Assembly: GCA_900074885.1 (NCBI GenBank)
Contig: FJUW01000040.1
Location: 492,019 to 556,018, forward strand
Source: Rhynchosporium graminicola
Taxonomy: Eukaryota; Ascomycota; Leotiomycetes; Helotiales; Ploettnerulaceae
DNA: 64,000 nt
Direction: 5' to 3'
The position numbers and the translations under genes are program-made. The notes beneath the pieces are model-generated. The model did not search any database. It worked only from the letters and a program-made list of their open reading frames with translations, and had not been told where the DNA came from. Below, in pieces: positions 24,194 through 34,381 of this stretch (its first letter is position 1; the number at the start of each line of letters is the position of its first letter).

Positions 24194-25341
24194 TCACATC
24201 GTCTTCCCCTCCCTTCCCCTGTGCCAATCCGCTCCAAACTGATTCCAGCCCCCCAGCGGCTCATCCATCAACTTCAACTCATGCACCACAAAATCATACT
24301 GTCCATCACCTGGTAGCTTTCCCCCACAAACGTTTCCCCCCATCGCTACATTCAAAATAACATTCCACTCACTCAACCTCCTCGTTCCCGGCGGAATATC
24401 CGCCTTCATAACCACGCCCCCATTAATATACCACACCATCCTCCCACCTCTCCCATCCTCCGGCTGATCCCACGCAAACGCCATAACCTGAGCCTGATGC
24501 GCCATACTCGGGATTGGTGTGTCGACAACCCGATGTTTCTGCGAATCCTCACCATTGAAATGTCCCCAGTGTAAACAAGAATGATTGACACAATCGCCAT
24601 TCCAGCTCTCGAAAATATCAACCTCTCCATCTCTTGGCCACGCAAACGGTTTCTTCGGCAGAAGCCAGAAGGCGGGCCAAATACCAGGTGCACATGGTGC
24701 AGAGACGACGGCTGAGAGACACCCTCGTTGACGATCGAGTTTCTGGTGAGTGATCAGACGCGCGGAGGTGTATTTATTCGAAGGAGCAGATGTTTGCACA
24801 ATCCCGCGAATGACTAGCTTATTATCTGGGGTGAAGAAAGAATTCTGGGGTTCGGATGTGTAGTTTTGAGATTCGTTGTTGCCCCCTAGTCAGTGGGAGA
24901 GTCAGCGACGACCAGGTTAAAGTGCTAGGAGGAAAGGAGCAAAGGTCTCAACAGCATCTTGTGATATTCAGAAGAAGGAAGTTTTAGGCTCCGCCAGTAC
25001 CTACAGCCGTGGTCGCCGGTTTCTTGCTCAAAGATCTGGTTTACCGGTGTCTGAGGATTGAAAGCTGCTTGCCAATACACATTTGGACCCTGCTGCTGCT
25101 GTGCTCCACCCGGTCTGGAACCATAAGGAATCGGAGGAGGCACTCCATAGCCTTGCTGAGGCTGAGGCTGTTGGTATTGATTTGGTTGTTGATATTGATG
25201 CTGCTGATAGTGACCCGGCTGCTGGTATTGCTGCTGTGGGTACTGATTTTGCGCTGGAGGCTGATTCTGGTCACCGGTAAATTCTTTGAGTTTAGCTTTA
25301 CCCTTATTTATGAGCCCGTCGAGATGTTTCTGGAAAGGCAT
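24194..25341 (-). CDS. glycoside hydrolase family 16 enzyme with Q/P/Y-rich N terminus
   Basis: Exons 25341-25005 and 24885-24194 give 342 aa. The catalytic motif GEVDIFES supplies the Glu-Asp-Glu triad (ExDxxE) of GH16 beta-glucanases; GIWPAFWLLP, WYINGG and WNVILNVAMGG are further family landmarks. Donor GTAGGT is preferred over a GT four bases later because it restores the GDHGWGNNE motif. The first 25 residues form a Lys-rich amphipathic helix and are followed by about 60 residues dominated by Gln, Pro, Tyr, Asn and Gly. There is no cleavable signal peptide, so a cytosolic or unconventionally exported enzyme is likely. Probable substrates are beta-1,3/1,4 or 1,3/1,6 glucans, which the sequence alone cannot separate. 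Confidence 0.88.
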
Positions 25342-25910
25342 TTTTAGAGGTTGGGGATCTTTGAGGGAATGGAGAAGTTTGGAGTTGGTACACTTTATGT
25401 GATGAGGCTGCTTGCATGTGTTTCCAAGCTCAAGCTGAGCTGTCACCCCGCCTCGCTAAATTTGACCCCGCTACTCCACTGTAAATACCATTCTCACCTC
25501 CAGGTGCATACCTACCTTGAGGTAGACCCCTGACAATTTGGATACGAGAATGGAAGGCAGAGAGAGGTATTGCTGGAGCGTTAGCATCTCTGACCACTTC
25601 AAGGAAAGATACACCATAAAGCTTTGCGGGATGGAAGGGGAGGGCCCATAAGTCAAAGGACAAGAAGGCGTATTCTCAATTAGCCAGCTCAAGAGCTGCC
25701 TGATCCAACAGAACTATTATACACCCCTCAGGTCCTCTAGATCCATCCCCATATGTAATATCTAGTAGTACATCATAGCTGCTGTGTTGATATAGTGCCT
25801 GCCCCAGCAAAAGCAGCTCACTCCATGAGAGGCATCCAAACGCCGCCTCCCCTCATATACACATGGTCGCTCAATGACTTCCATAATGCCTGCGCACCAA
25901 GCCCGCCGCC
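25342..25910. other. intergenic region between two minus-strand genes
   Basis: About 0.57 kb upstream of the GH16 gene and downstream of set9. It should contain the GH16 promoter. No gene recognised. Confidence 0.5.
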
Positions 25911-28005
25911 TCACGTCGTGGACCTAGCTCGCTTCTTCCGAGGCTTAGCCTTTACCTTCGATTTCTTCTCGTTGACGGGTGCTGGCTGAACCACCTCGCT
26001 GACATCTCTCGACACCACTTGACTATCCGTCGTGCTGCGATTTCGCTGTCGGATCGCCTTCTCTTCTTGGGGGTTAATGAAACGGTGAATTAGCCGATGG
26101 TCGAGAATCCGCTCCTCGGTATCATGCCTGCCTTCTTTATCGGTTTTAGGCCACTGGTAGCCATACAGCTTACTATGACGTTCGCATCGTGGGCAGGAAG
26201 AGCGGGTGAAGTATGCATTTAGCTGTACGAAAGACTCTTCACAAATCTTGCATGTAATCCATGCTGACTGTGGCTCGGCGAGTAATTTTTGAGTGAGCAC
26301 ATAGTCGCCTGGAGTGCGGATTGGCAGAGGTTCGTCATCCTCGACATCCTCGCCCTCGGACTCTGGGTCTGGTTCTTTCTTTATCTTGGTATTTCGTCCT
26401 CGGGCCTTCTTCGGGTCAATAGCTTTCATCAGGGCTTTCTCCTCTTCTTCGAAGTTCTCACTCTTCAAATCTGAAAGGACCGATGAATTTGAACTGTAAT
26501 CTTGAAGGACTGGGTGCTGCATGCTGGTTGACTCGCCGACCAGAATGGCGCCGCCCGTCTTCGCTTGCTCTAGAGGAGGTTGGTTTCGAGCTCGTGTCTT
26601 TCTCATTCTTGACGCACTAGGACTGATGATTCTGGGACTCGGTTGCTCAACGATAATCGTGTCCTCATCAACAGATGTAGCGTCTGTACTCGTTTGATTA
26701 TCGGTCCCTGATGGTGAGCTACTAGCTTGTCTGGAACTAGCAGTCGAGTTAGGCGGCGAAAGATTCGTGTTCACAGATGTTGAAATGCTAAGTGACGAGG
26801 GCTCGGGCTTCTTTAGAAGCTTGTACCGGCCCTTTTTGGCTTTCCTGGAAGGCGAGGGCGTCAAGTCTTCCAGTCTTTTCCGTTTCAAAGGCGAAACGCT
26901 GGGCTCAGCTGAAGGTGTTTTCTCTAAAGGAGATCCGGCGTTCTTGAATCGTGAAAGTGACTTAGGAGTTGTCTTTGCCACAAATGGGCGAATATTGACA
27001 TCTGGAGTCATGGAGTCATCCCTTGATGATACTGTAGATTCTCGTCTTCTACGCTTGCGCAGGTTGCGACCACCTCCAGATTCCTCTTCGATGGAAGGCT
27101 GGGGTATCAAAGTCTTTTCTTTGTCGGTCATTCCACGAGCCCAACCATTTTGACCTTGATTTTCGCATGTCTGGCAGAGACATTCGCAGTTGTCTTCTCC
27201 AAAGTAGTTTTCGCCTGTTGCCGTGTTAGTAAATAAGTTCCGACATTCAATTCCGAAAGCCCGTCATCACTTACCGTATGTTACAGTAATCTCATCTCCG
27301 ATCTCAATATCAGTAACAGCCATAATATCCATCCCTGCAGTTCCAGAAGTCAACAGTCGGGCATTCGCTCCACAGTCATGGTTGGCAAATCTCGCGGGTC
27401 CAAGAAACAGAGATGCCGTCTTATTTCGACTGGAAACCACAATACTGAAATCCCGACGACTGGATTTGATTAACTCCTCCTCCTCCTCAGTCATAATGAC
27501 CTGGATTCCACACAGATATTTCACAACCTCTCCCTTCTTGATGTATCTCCGCGCAGTGACAGCCGCCTCATGAGTATTGATTGTATATCTATTAGTACTC
27601 GACACTTCGAAGGGACAGTCCGGCAAGTAGATATTGACATATTTGCGCAAGTGCCGACGAAAGTCGTTCCTCTCCTTGTCGGTCTTGAGGTTTTGCGAGA
27701 ACTTCTTGAGCGCGGGTAATTCAAGGAGTTCGGCCTCTGCCTTTGAAGCATCCTTCTCAACAATTACCAGCTTTCGGAGGATTGTAGTAATGGTATCTTC
27801 TTTGATTCCGCGCGAAGAGTGGTATGCGCTCTTGTTTTTCCGAATCTCGGTCCAGTAGTACACCTGCGGGAGTTAGTAACATGAAGTCGAGGTAGAGCCG
27901 GAGACGAACTTTATCTACGAGAGCGTCTGTCAATATGTCGTCGTAAGAAGTCAATTGACCAAGAGTAAGACGCTGCTTCTTGGGGGAATTAGGTTGGGAA
28001 GGCAT
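25911..28005 (-). CDS. set9: histone H4 lysine-20 methyltransferase Set9 (SUV4-20 family)
   Basis: SET-domain enzyme that methylates H4K20; in fission yeast Set9 acts in DNA-damage checkpoint signalling. Exons 28005-27910, 27863-27275 and 27214-25911 give 662 aa. The N terminus (RLTLGQLTSYDDILTDALVDKVYYW) is the SUV4-20 signature. The SET core runs from about residue 120 (NTHEAAVTARRYIKKGEVVKY) through RFANHDCGANARL to GDEITVTYGENYFG, followed by the CxCxxC zinc-binding post-SET cysteines. A second zinc-like module (CKICEESF...CPRCERH, then KLYGYQWPK) lies in the C-terminal half, as in fungal Set9. The rest is basic and Ser-rich. I chose the ATG at 28005 because the family starts close to KQRLTL; an ATG at 28044 would add 13 residues. 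The first intron is only 46 bp, with an uncommon GTTCGT donor. Confidence 0.94.
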
Positions 28006-28691
28006 TGCGACGCTGGATTCTTGGTGTTTTCGCTCATGCGACAAGTCAAAAGGTGCTTGATAGTTTGCGGGAGAAGAGGTGTTTTAGGTGTAAGAGACCG
28101 CGGTATTGGAAGAAGCGATTGAGTGACGGGTCGCAAATGAAGACGAAGTCAAGAAACCAACAGTCTAGGAATCCCACTTTATAGAAGACAGGTCTGTAGC
28201 GTAGAGTCTTCAGACCGATTGTTGAATCCCCCTCTCAGCGCAGCATCAATAGTCGTTGCCAGGGGTTCATTGACACTGCATAAGTTGCAGTAGGAAGGAA
28301 AATGAGTTTGTATAGAAAGTTGAAAGTAAAAGTAAAATTAAAACGAAACGGTAAAGGGTGTCGGTTAAGAGGTCAAATTCAGTAAAGGTCTGACAATAGG
28401 AGAGTGAATTACAATAGCAGAGTGAAATGTTATATTATGAACAACAAATGTCAGGGCGGGAAGCGACGGGAAAGTGAACTGCGCCATTCATTTGGTCCGC
28501 CAGCGCAAGTCTCTTCCGCCAAGCCATACAACCAACCTTAAGGCAAGAGCAAGGCAAGGCTAGACCTAAAATTATCCAGACGCCATACATGGGTTGAGTG
28601 GGTAACGAAGAGACCGCAATTGATAAAGATTGAATTTGAGGCTCTTCGATTCTAGCTCACCACGTTGCGCAGGACGTGGTATAATTCCAAG
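28006..28691. promoter_or_regulatory. divergent promoter region of set9 and uL14m
   Basis: About 0.7 kb between the two divergent start codons. It contains AT-rich and AG-rich stretches (28310-28440), but I see no clear TATA box or other named element. Confidence 0.4.
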
Positions 28692-29262
28692 ATGATTCAA
28701 CTAAAGGTAAGCTCTATGTCCTGTTAAGCCAGAGGTCGAGCTAACCAGTGCTCCAGACAATGATGAATTGCATTGACAATTCGGGGGCAGCTGTAGTTGA
28801 ATGCGTTAAGGTCATGCGAATGAAGCGACATGCAAAGATCGGTACGTCGCAAATCCCCATACTCTACCCTATCTCGAGGACGGCATAGCTTATACGATAG
28901 CTAGGTGATCGAGTCATTGTCGTCGTGCAAAAACAGCGGAACTTCTCGGAGTCAGGTCCCGGAGCAAGCGTCTCGACATCAGCAGCCAACAAAGTTCGAA
29001 GAGGAGATATCAGACATGCGGTCGTAGTCAGGACGGCGAAGAAGCTGCAGCGGCCGGATGGAAGTGTCGTGAAGTTCGACGATAATGCATGTGTTTTGAT
29101 CAACAAGGCAGGAGAGCCGATAGGGACCAGATTGAATGGTGAGTCCTCATGGCAAGATCCTGGTAGGAATGTTGGACTGACAAAAAAAAAGGTGTCGTAG
29201 GTGTGGAATTGAGGAAGATGAAGTGGTCGAAGATCTTGTCTTTGGCACCGATGCATTTGTAG
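28692..29262 (+). CDS. MRPL38: mitochondrial large-subunit ribosomal protein uL14m
   Basis: Exons 28692-28706, 28757-28841, 28905-29138 and 29192-29262 give 134 aa. The whole protein is an L14 domain: it opens [16 protein letters not shown], continues through [21 protein letters not shown] and the [16 protein letters not shown] core, and ends [11 protein letters not shown]. This matches yeast Mrpl38, the mitochondrial counterpart of bacterial L14 at the subunit interface. As in other fungi no long presequence is visible; the mature-like N terminus may itself direct import. The first exon encodes only five residues. The gene is convergent with RPB9. Confidence 0.93.
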
Positions 29263-29506
29263 GAACAAGGAACGCAATAGAGGTCACCCACACATGTAGC
29301 AAAGGAAGGAGAATGGCGTTTAGACCTTGGTCTTGATTGAAATGTACAAAAATCCACCCTTTACTTTCTACATCTCTTTTTCCCTGCACAAATAGAGAGA
29401 CGTGGTCAATTGCGTAACCCCTTTTTTCTAGGTATACCAACTCCCAACCCCCAACCCCCAAACTCCAAAACCCATATGAATGCAACCAAGGAACCGAGTC
29501 GGGGTA

Positions 29507-30173
29507 TCATGAGAAAATATGACCACAACCGCAGCACACATAGAACAGTTTCTGCTCTATGATTAGTCTATTGCACTTATCCTCCCTGCGCGAAACATAC
29601 CATTCCAGTTTCCGCCGACCTCTGCTGAGATTGGAAGAAGACCGCATCCTCCGTCTTGCACTTCGGGCAAGCCTTGTTCGATCTGGGAAGCTAGATGGTA
29701 ACAACCAGATTAGCAGGAATTGCGGAAAGTCCCAGCAAATATATATGTATCTTTCACCACCGCAGCATAACATCTTCAACCCCCTAGCGCTCTTCATCCA
29801 CTAGAGCCTTCTCAACCATCCTTGCTTCACAAGTGACGACAGAGCCACATAACAAACAGAAAGGTAAACCCACAGTCGGATCCGATCCAACATCTTGAGT
29901 CACACCAGCAGTCTCACCGACAGCGTTATTGAGAATGTTTCTGAATACACAGGACGAGGTCGCTTCTTCGGAATATTGGCAAGTTCGGCAGGCAAATTGT
30001 AGACGGTGGGTATCGGGGTCCTCTTTAGGATACAGCATGTTGGAACTACGAATGTGTTAGCATAATTGAGGTGTATGGGAAGAGCGGCGTTACCATTCAC
30101 TGCAGAATCTAAATGTGATTTGCTCCATGTTCTTCTTGGGCTCAGAGCCGGCGCTGGAAGCTGGGGAAGCCAT
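29507..30173 (-). CDS. RPB9: RNA polymerase II subunit RPB9
   Basis: Small zinc-ribbon subunit of RNA polymerase II involved in start-site selection, elongation and fidelity. Exons 30173-30094, 30045-29874, 29690-29601 and 29551-29507 give 128 aa, close to the usual 120-125. The first zinc ribbon is formed by FCSECSNMLYP and FACRTC. The second is formed by [17 protein letters not shown] and [13 protein letters not shown]. The internal introns were placed so that [14 protein letters not shown] and ETGMKLFYVC are rebuilt, both strongly conserved. The third exon and its flanks lie in a different frame from exon 2, so the gene is invisible as a single reading frame. The extra N-terminal stretch ([15 protein letters not shown]) is poorly conserved in fungi. 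Confidence 0.94.
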
Positions 30174-30895
30174 TGCGAACGGGCGGTATATCCTTTGAAG
30201 AGGCGACTGGGGAGGCGATGTAGAGTCCGTGGAGCTTGTGGAAGAATTCCGATTGTTGTTGGTTGAAGTTCGAGCCTTATCCCAGAGTTTTGTGATAATC
30301 GTGACCTTTCCTGGCTAATGCAGATGTAAGACGTTGAATGGCATGTAGGCACGAGGAGTAACTCGCGACTCCTTCTTTCGTTCTGGGCCGAGATGCTTTA
30401 GGTTTATAGGGTGGGGCTGGAGCGGACTGGAGACAAGACAAGGCAAGGCGGCGAATCACATAAAATGTCGATCTCGGCCACGGAAAAACCCTCTATCCGT
30501 TAGCGCAACATTAATACAAGCAAGTGTGTCATTGTCATTTACCCCCCTGAGCCCCCCTCATTCCCGTCACATGCATGTCGTCTCAGGGCTGGGCAGTCAT
30601 TGAGGGATGCCGCGTGACTGGCTAGGCCCAGAATTGGCAGGTGCAGGGTCCTCAGCGCATCAAGTCAGTCACTCCCGTCCAAACCCGACGCTCACTAAAT
30701 TCCTCCTCACTTACAGCACAGTACAGTATAATACCTATATAGGTACAAGACCTACAAGAAGAGGCACCGACGCTCACGCTCACGCTCACGCTCACGTCTG
30801 TATCACCTGCAAACCTTTCTCTTCTCTGCTCCAGACCCTGATCTGCCATTCTTCCACGCACTCTCTACCAAATCCCCCTTCACACGTTTCACAAA
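30174..30895. promoter_or_regulatory. divergent promoter region of RPB9 and ESS1
   Basis: About 0.7 kb between divergent start codons. It includes a six-base minisatellite (30771-30796) and a TATATAGG-like AT stretch near 30733-30742, about 155 bases before the ESS1 start. No gene recognised. Confidence 0.4.
30771..30796 (+). repeat. CGCTCA hexamer repeat
   Basis: Four tandem CGCTCA units plus a partial copy in the likely 5' leader of ESS1. Confidence 0.85.
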
Positions 30896-31678
30896 ATGGT
30901 AAGCTCTATCTCTCTAACAAGGAAGCGAGTATTCGTTTGCTTTATTTACGTCAGCTCCGCTCATCTCAGCCTCGTTCCCAACAACTAGCAAACTTGCTAA
31001 CAACACCGACAACAGGCCGACGCAGGACTACCCGCCGGTTGGGAGGTCCGTCACTCGAATTCAAAGAACCTCCCATACTATTTCAACGAGTCTCAGAAAC
31101 AATCGCGATGGGAACCACCGCCAGGAACCGATACCGAGAAGCTGAAATCATACATGGCTGAGCACCATAGCGCTCCTCAGATCACTTCCGAAGCCACACT
31201 CAATGGCAACGTTGGGAACAGCGGCAAGATCCGCGCAAGTCATTTGTTGGTGAAGCATAAGGATAGTAGGAGACCAAGCAGTTGGCGCGAGGTGTGTTGC
31301 ATTATGCTTCCAGACAAACAGCTTGAGCGTAATTGGGGGAGGCTGGTATACTGATGAATTCTAGGCCGAGATCAAACGCACCAAGGAAGATGCTATGAGC
31401 ATCATTCTGGGACATGAAACTCGTATCCGAAGCGGGCAATCGTCTCTGGGACAGCTTGCCGTCAGTGAATCCGACTGCAGCAGTGCGAGAAAGATGGGCG
31501 ATCTAGGATTTTTCGGGAGAGGTGATATGCAAAAGGAGTTTGAAGAGGCTGCTTTTCAGCTTAAACCTGGAGAGATGAGCCACGTTATTGAGACTGCTTC
31601 TGGCCTGCATTTGATTGAAAGGTCAGTCTTTGATAGCTCCCCAAACTTAACTTACTGATTTCTCTCAGGTTGGAGTAA
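30896..31678 (+). CDS. ESS1: peptidyl-prolyl isomerase Ess1/Pin1 (WW plus parvulin)
   Basis: Phospho-Ser/Thr-Pro-specific prolyl isomerase acting on the RNA polymerase II tail and cell-cycle proteins. Exons 30896-30898, 31016-31291, 31365-31621 and 31669-31678 give 181 aa, the usual length. The WW domain runs from LPAGWEVRHS to SRWEPPPG, with both tryptophans present. The parvulin domain has HLLVKHKDSRRPSSW, including the basic phosphate-binding pocket residues. The catalytic cysteine is in SDCSSARKMGDLGFF, and the domain closes with the GLHLIERLE terminus. The first coding exon is the ATG alone: the intron begins immediately after it and the next exon opens ADAGLPAGW. The last exon encodes only two residues plus stop. 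Confidence 0.94.
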
Positions 31679-31826
31679 GGGAATGAGGTAACGATAAAGC
31701 CCGAATTTTCATGAAATTACGCTCTATGGGGGTTTTCTGTCACGCTACGGGGAATGGTGGACTGTTCACATCGAAACTTTCATCTGACTAGAAGCGCTTG
31801 AGCATGACTGCTAAACTTTGATATAT

Positions 31827-34144
31827 CTATCGTGATCCGACCAAGGAGTCTACGGCCTTCACAATTGCGGGAACCGAAGTCAATGCCAACGTGATAATGC
31901 CAAATAGGCTCATGCTCAAACTTGATAGAGCCGCAGCTCTGGGATCCGTTTGAAGCAAGACTGCCGTTCCGATTGCTGACGAACTTCCTCCTAGAGTGAC
32001 GCCTCTTGTTACATAGTCGTCTAGTATTGGATTAGCCCGTCCCGAAGAGTCGAGATGCCTGAAGCGACCTTTTCAAAGATTGCTCATCCATTCCAAGCAC
32101 AGCATCGGCAACGGTCATCAGATCAGGTTACTCAATCACAAGCTAGGAAAGAACAGATCAACCCAGCTGACTAACCTTCAGGAATCCTCAATAAATCCAA
32201 AATCTGTGGCCCTATCAGGGCTCCAAGGATGCCACTCATAATAGCCACCGCAGCAATAGTACTAACATCACCACCCAGATTAATGACAGCCGGCGTCGCC
32301 AATGCTAGCGTCTACGCGCGGTGAAGAATTAACATTTGTTTTTCCGCAAGACGTATCAGAAATGTGGCGACACAAGAAACGTCTCGGGGAATGAGCAACT
32401 TTTAAAAGAGATTCCTCAAAACATACCAAACTCCTCGCCGCAAACGCCAAGCTCCTCTCTCTCGATATCCCTATCACATAACATACAGCCGGATACCCAA
32501 AAAGCGAAGCCACACTAATCGTCACACTCGGCACCACAATAGCCCAAAAATGTCTCTTCAGCTCTGCTCTGTAAGCGAACATCGGAAGAGCGAGCGCCAC
32601 GATCCCGGCATCCAGGATTGAGACGAGGATATCTCCCGCTCCAGGTGCAGCGAGGTGTGACTCTCCGTGCCAGAGATCGAGATAAGTAGTTTTTGTTTTA
32701 AAAGCGTGCAGGGAGGTGGTGAGACTATCACCCCGAATAAGACCCAGGATGTAGACACCTAAGATGGTGATGGCTGCTGATACAAGCACAGGGTGCAAAA
32801 CTCGTTTCCAGGTCGGTGGGAGGGAGAAAGCAAAGAAATACGCGATGATTGTGAGGGCTAACTGGGCGGGCATGGCGTAACCTGTTGTGTAATACATTGG
32901 GAGGCCGATGAAGAGGAATAGGAGTAGGTAGGTGAAGCGATCGAGGTTGGAATTTGCGAATGCGGCCCAGCGTTGGGGACGGGTCAGAGGGAGTGGTGTT
33001 TGCAATAACATTGGTGTCTGCCTTGTTGCTGAGTTTTGTGGAGATGTGGCAGCGATATTCTCTTCTGGTGGCCCCCCAGTGCCTCTTACGAGAGAGGGAT
33101 CTTGTGCTCGTTGGGGGGCGATTAGGTCGTTGGACCAGTCATCTATGAGACGTGGTGTGCTGCTACCGCTTGGGGTTTTAGTTGTCGAGGAGGGATTTCG
33201 AGGCGTTAAAATGTCTGTGAGTGGGATACCGTCACTCTCATTGCCCATTTCTTCGGCGCGGGATGTTATTGCTCGCTTGGAGGAGCCGAGAACGAGTTGG
33301 AGTCCGCGGACGAAGTAGGCTGTTATCGCCATCACGACGATGAATCCGATGACTTTAAGTTTCAGCGTAAATTCAGGAAGGGTTCATTCATCGTTAATTG
33401 TAGTTGCCAGATTGAGGAAGAATTGCTTGTTGTTTCGCTCAAAGCCATCCAAGGGGACGAATAGCCGAGTGACAATGTCAACAAAAATCTGGAACTTGAA
33501 GAAATAGGGTCTTACGGAATACTCCAACAATCTTCCCAACTTCCACACCACTTATTGAAGGACTCAACGGGAGCAAAACGAAACTAGTTCCAACCAGAAT
33601 TAAAAAATGCTCCCCAGTATTGAGAAGTGTAGCTTACGAAGGCGTGAAGAAAATATTTAGATACCGCAATGCAAAACCAGCCTATGAAACCCGACGTCAG
33701 ACATTAAGATAAACATCACGGAAGAAAAACCAAACAACCGACCGGTATATCAATAACCTTAACAACAGCTCTCGTATTGCGATCTCCCAGCACAAGATCG
33801 CAAACTATCAAACCAAGAAACAATAATATCAAACAAGCAACCGAAGCGGGGAACGATACAGTGCTCCTTCCGATGAGAGTATCGATCCCGAAACATGTGA
33901 GTAGGATCAAGATTATACCAATTGGAACGTAAAGCCATGATTTGAGTGTTTGGTGCCAAGTTCGGACTGTGACCTGAGAGTCTCTCAGTTATGGTAAATA
34001 ATTAATATTCTCAGCCTTGCCCCGTGGTGAGGATCGTCATCACATGTAGACGAGGGGCTCGGAGAGATTGAATTTGAAGCTCACCAGTCTTAGGGCTTCG
34101 ATAAAGTCGGACACGAAGCAGTTGAGGTTCGAAGGAGTGGACAT
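31827..34144 (-). CDS. LrgA-LrgB fusion membrane protein (PLGG1-like architecture)
   Basis: Exons 34144-34085, 33973-33743, 33681-33638, 33583-33516, 33352-32427, 32311-32176 and 32020-31827 sum in frame to 552 aa. The first 130 residues hold several TM helices that resemble LrgA/CidA. After a polar loop of about 120 residues rich in Ser, Thr and Pro come the LrgB helices, ending with the diagnostic TPAVINLGGD, SGILGALIGP and RGVTLGGSSSAIGTA segments. Bacterial LrgAB/CidAB control autolysis and pyruvate uptake; the plant fusion PLGG1 exports glycolate and glycerate from plastids. A metabolite-transport role in this fungus is possible but not shown by sequence. No clear organelle presequence is seen. 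It is divergent from the coiled-coil gene, with 237 bp between start codons. Confidence 0.85.
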
Positions 34145-34381
34145 CTTAACCAACGAACAAAGTAAGGACAGGAACAAATACAGGGGAATGGCAAAAATTC
34201 GACTTCAATAGGCTTCTTAGAATAGTGAAAGTGGAAGGTGGGAGCAGGTAGTCTTGAATGCCTCGGGAGTGGGTGAAGCGACCTCGGAAGGCTGGGTCTC
34301 CAGACTTCGCGTCATCCCATGATCTCGCGACTGGAACTAAATCAACAACAAGTCGCTTTTCAAGCCTTCTACACCACCACC
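34145..34381. promoter_or_regulatory. short bidirectional promoter
   Basis: Only 237 bases separate the divergent start codons of the LrgAB fusion and the coiled-coil gene, so both promoters must overlap here. No TATA box is obvious. The ATG of the plus-strand gene has a strong ACCACCACCATG context. Confidence 0.6.

Noticed and set aside
29784..30352. 150-codon and 84-codon minus-strand frames overlapping each other
   Set aside because: Only the shorter carries RPB9 exon 2 in the correct frame; the longer one is an alternative reading through two introns.
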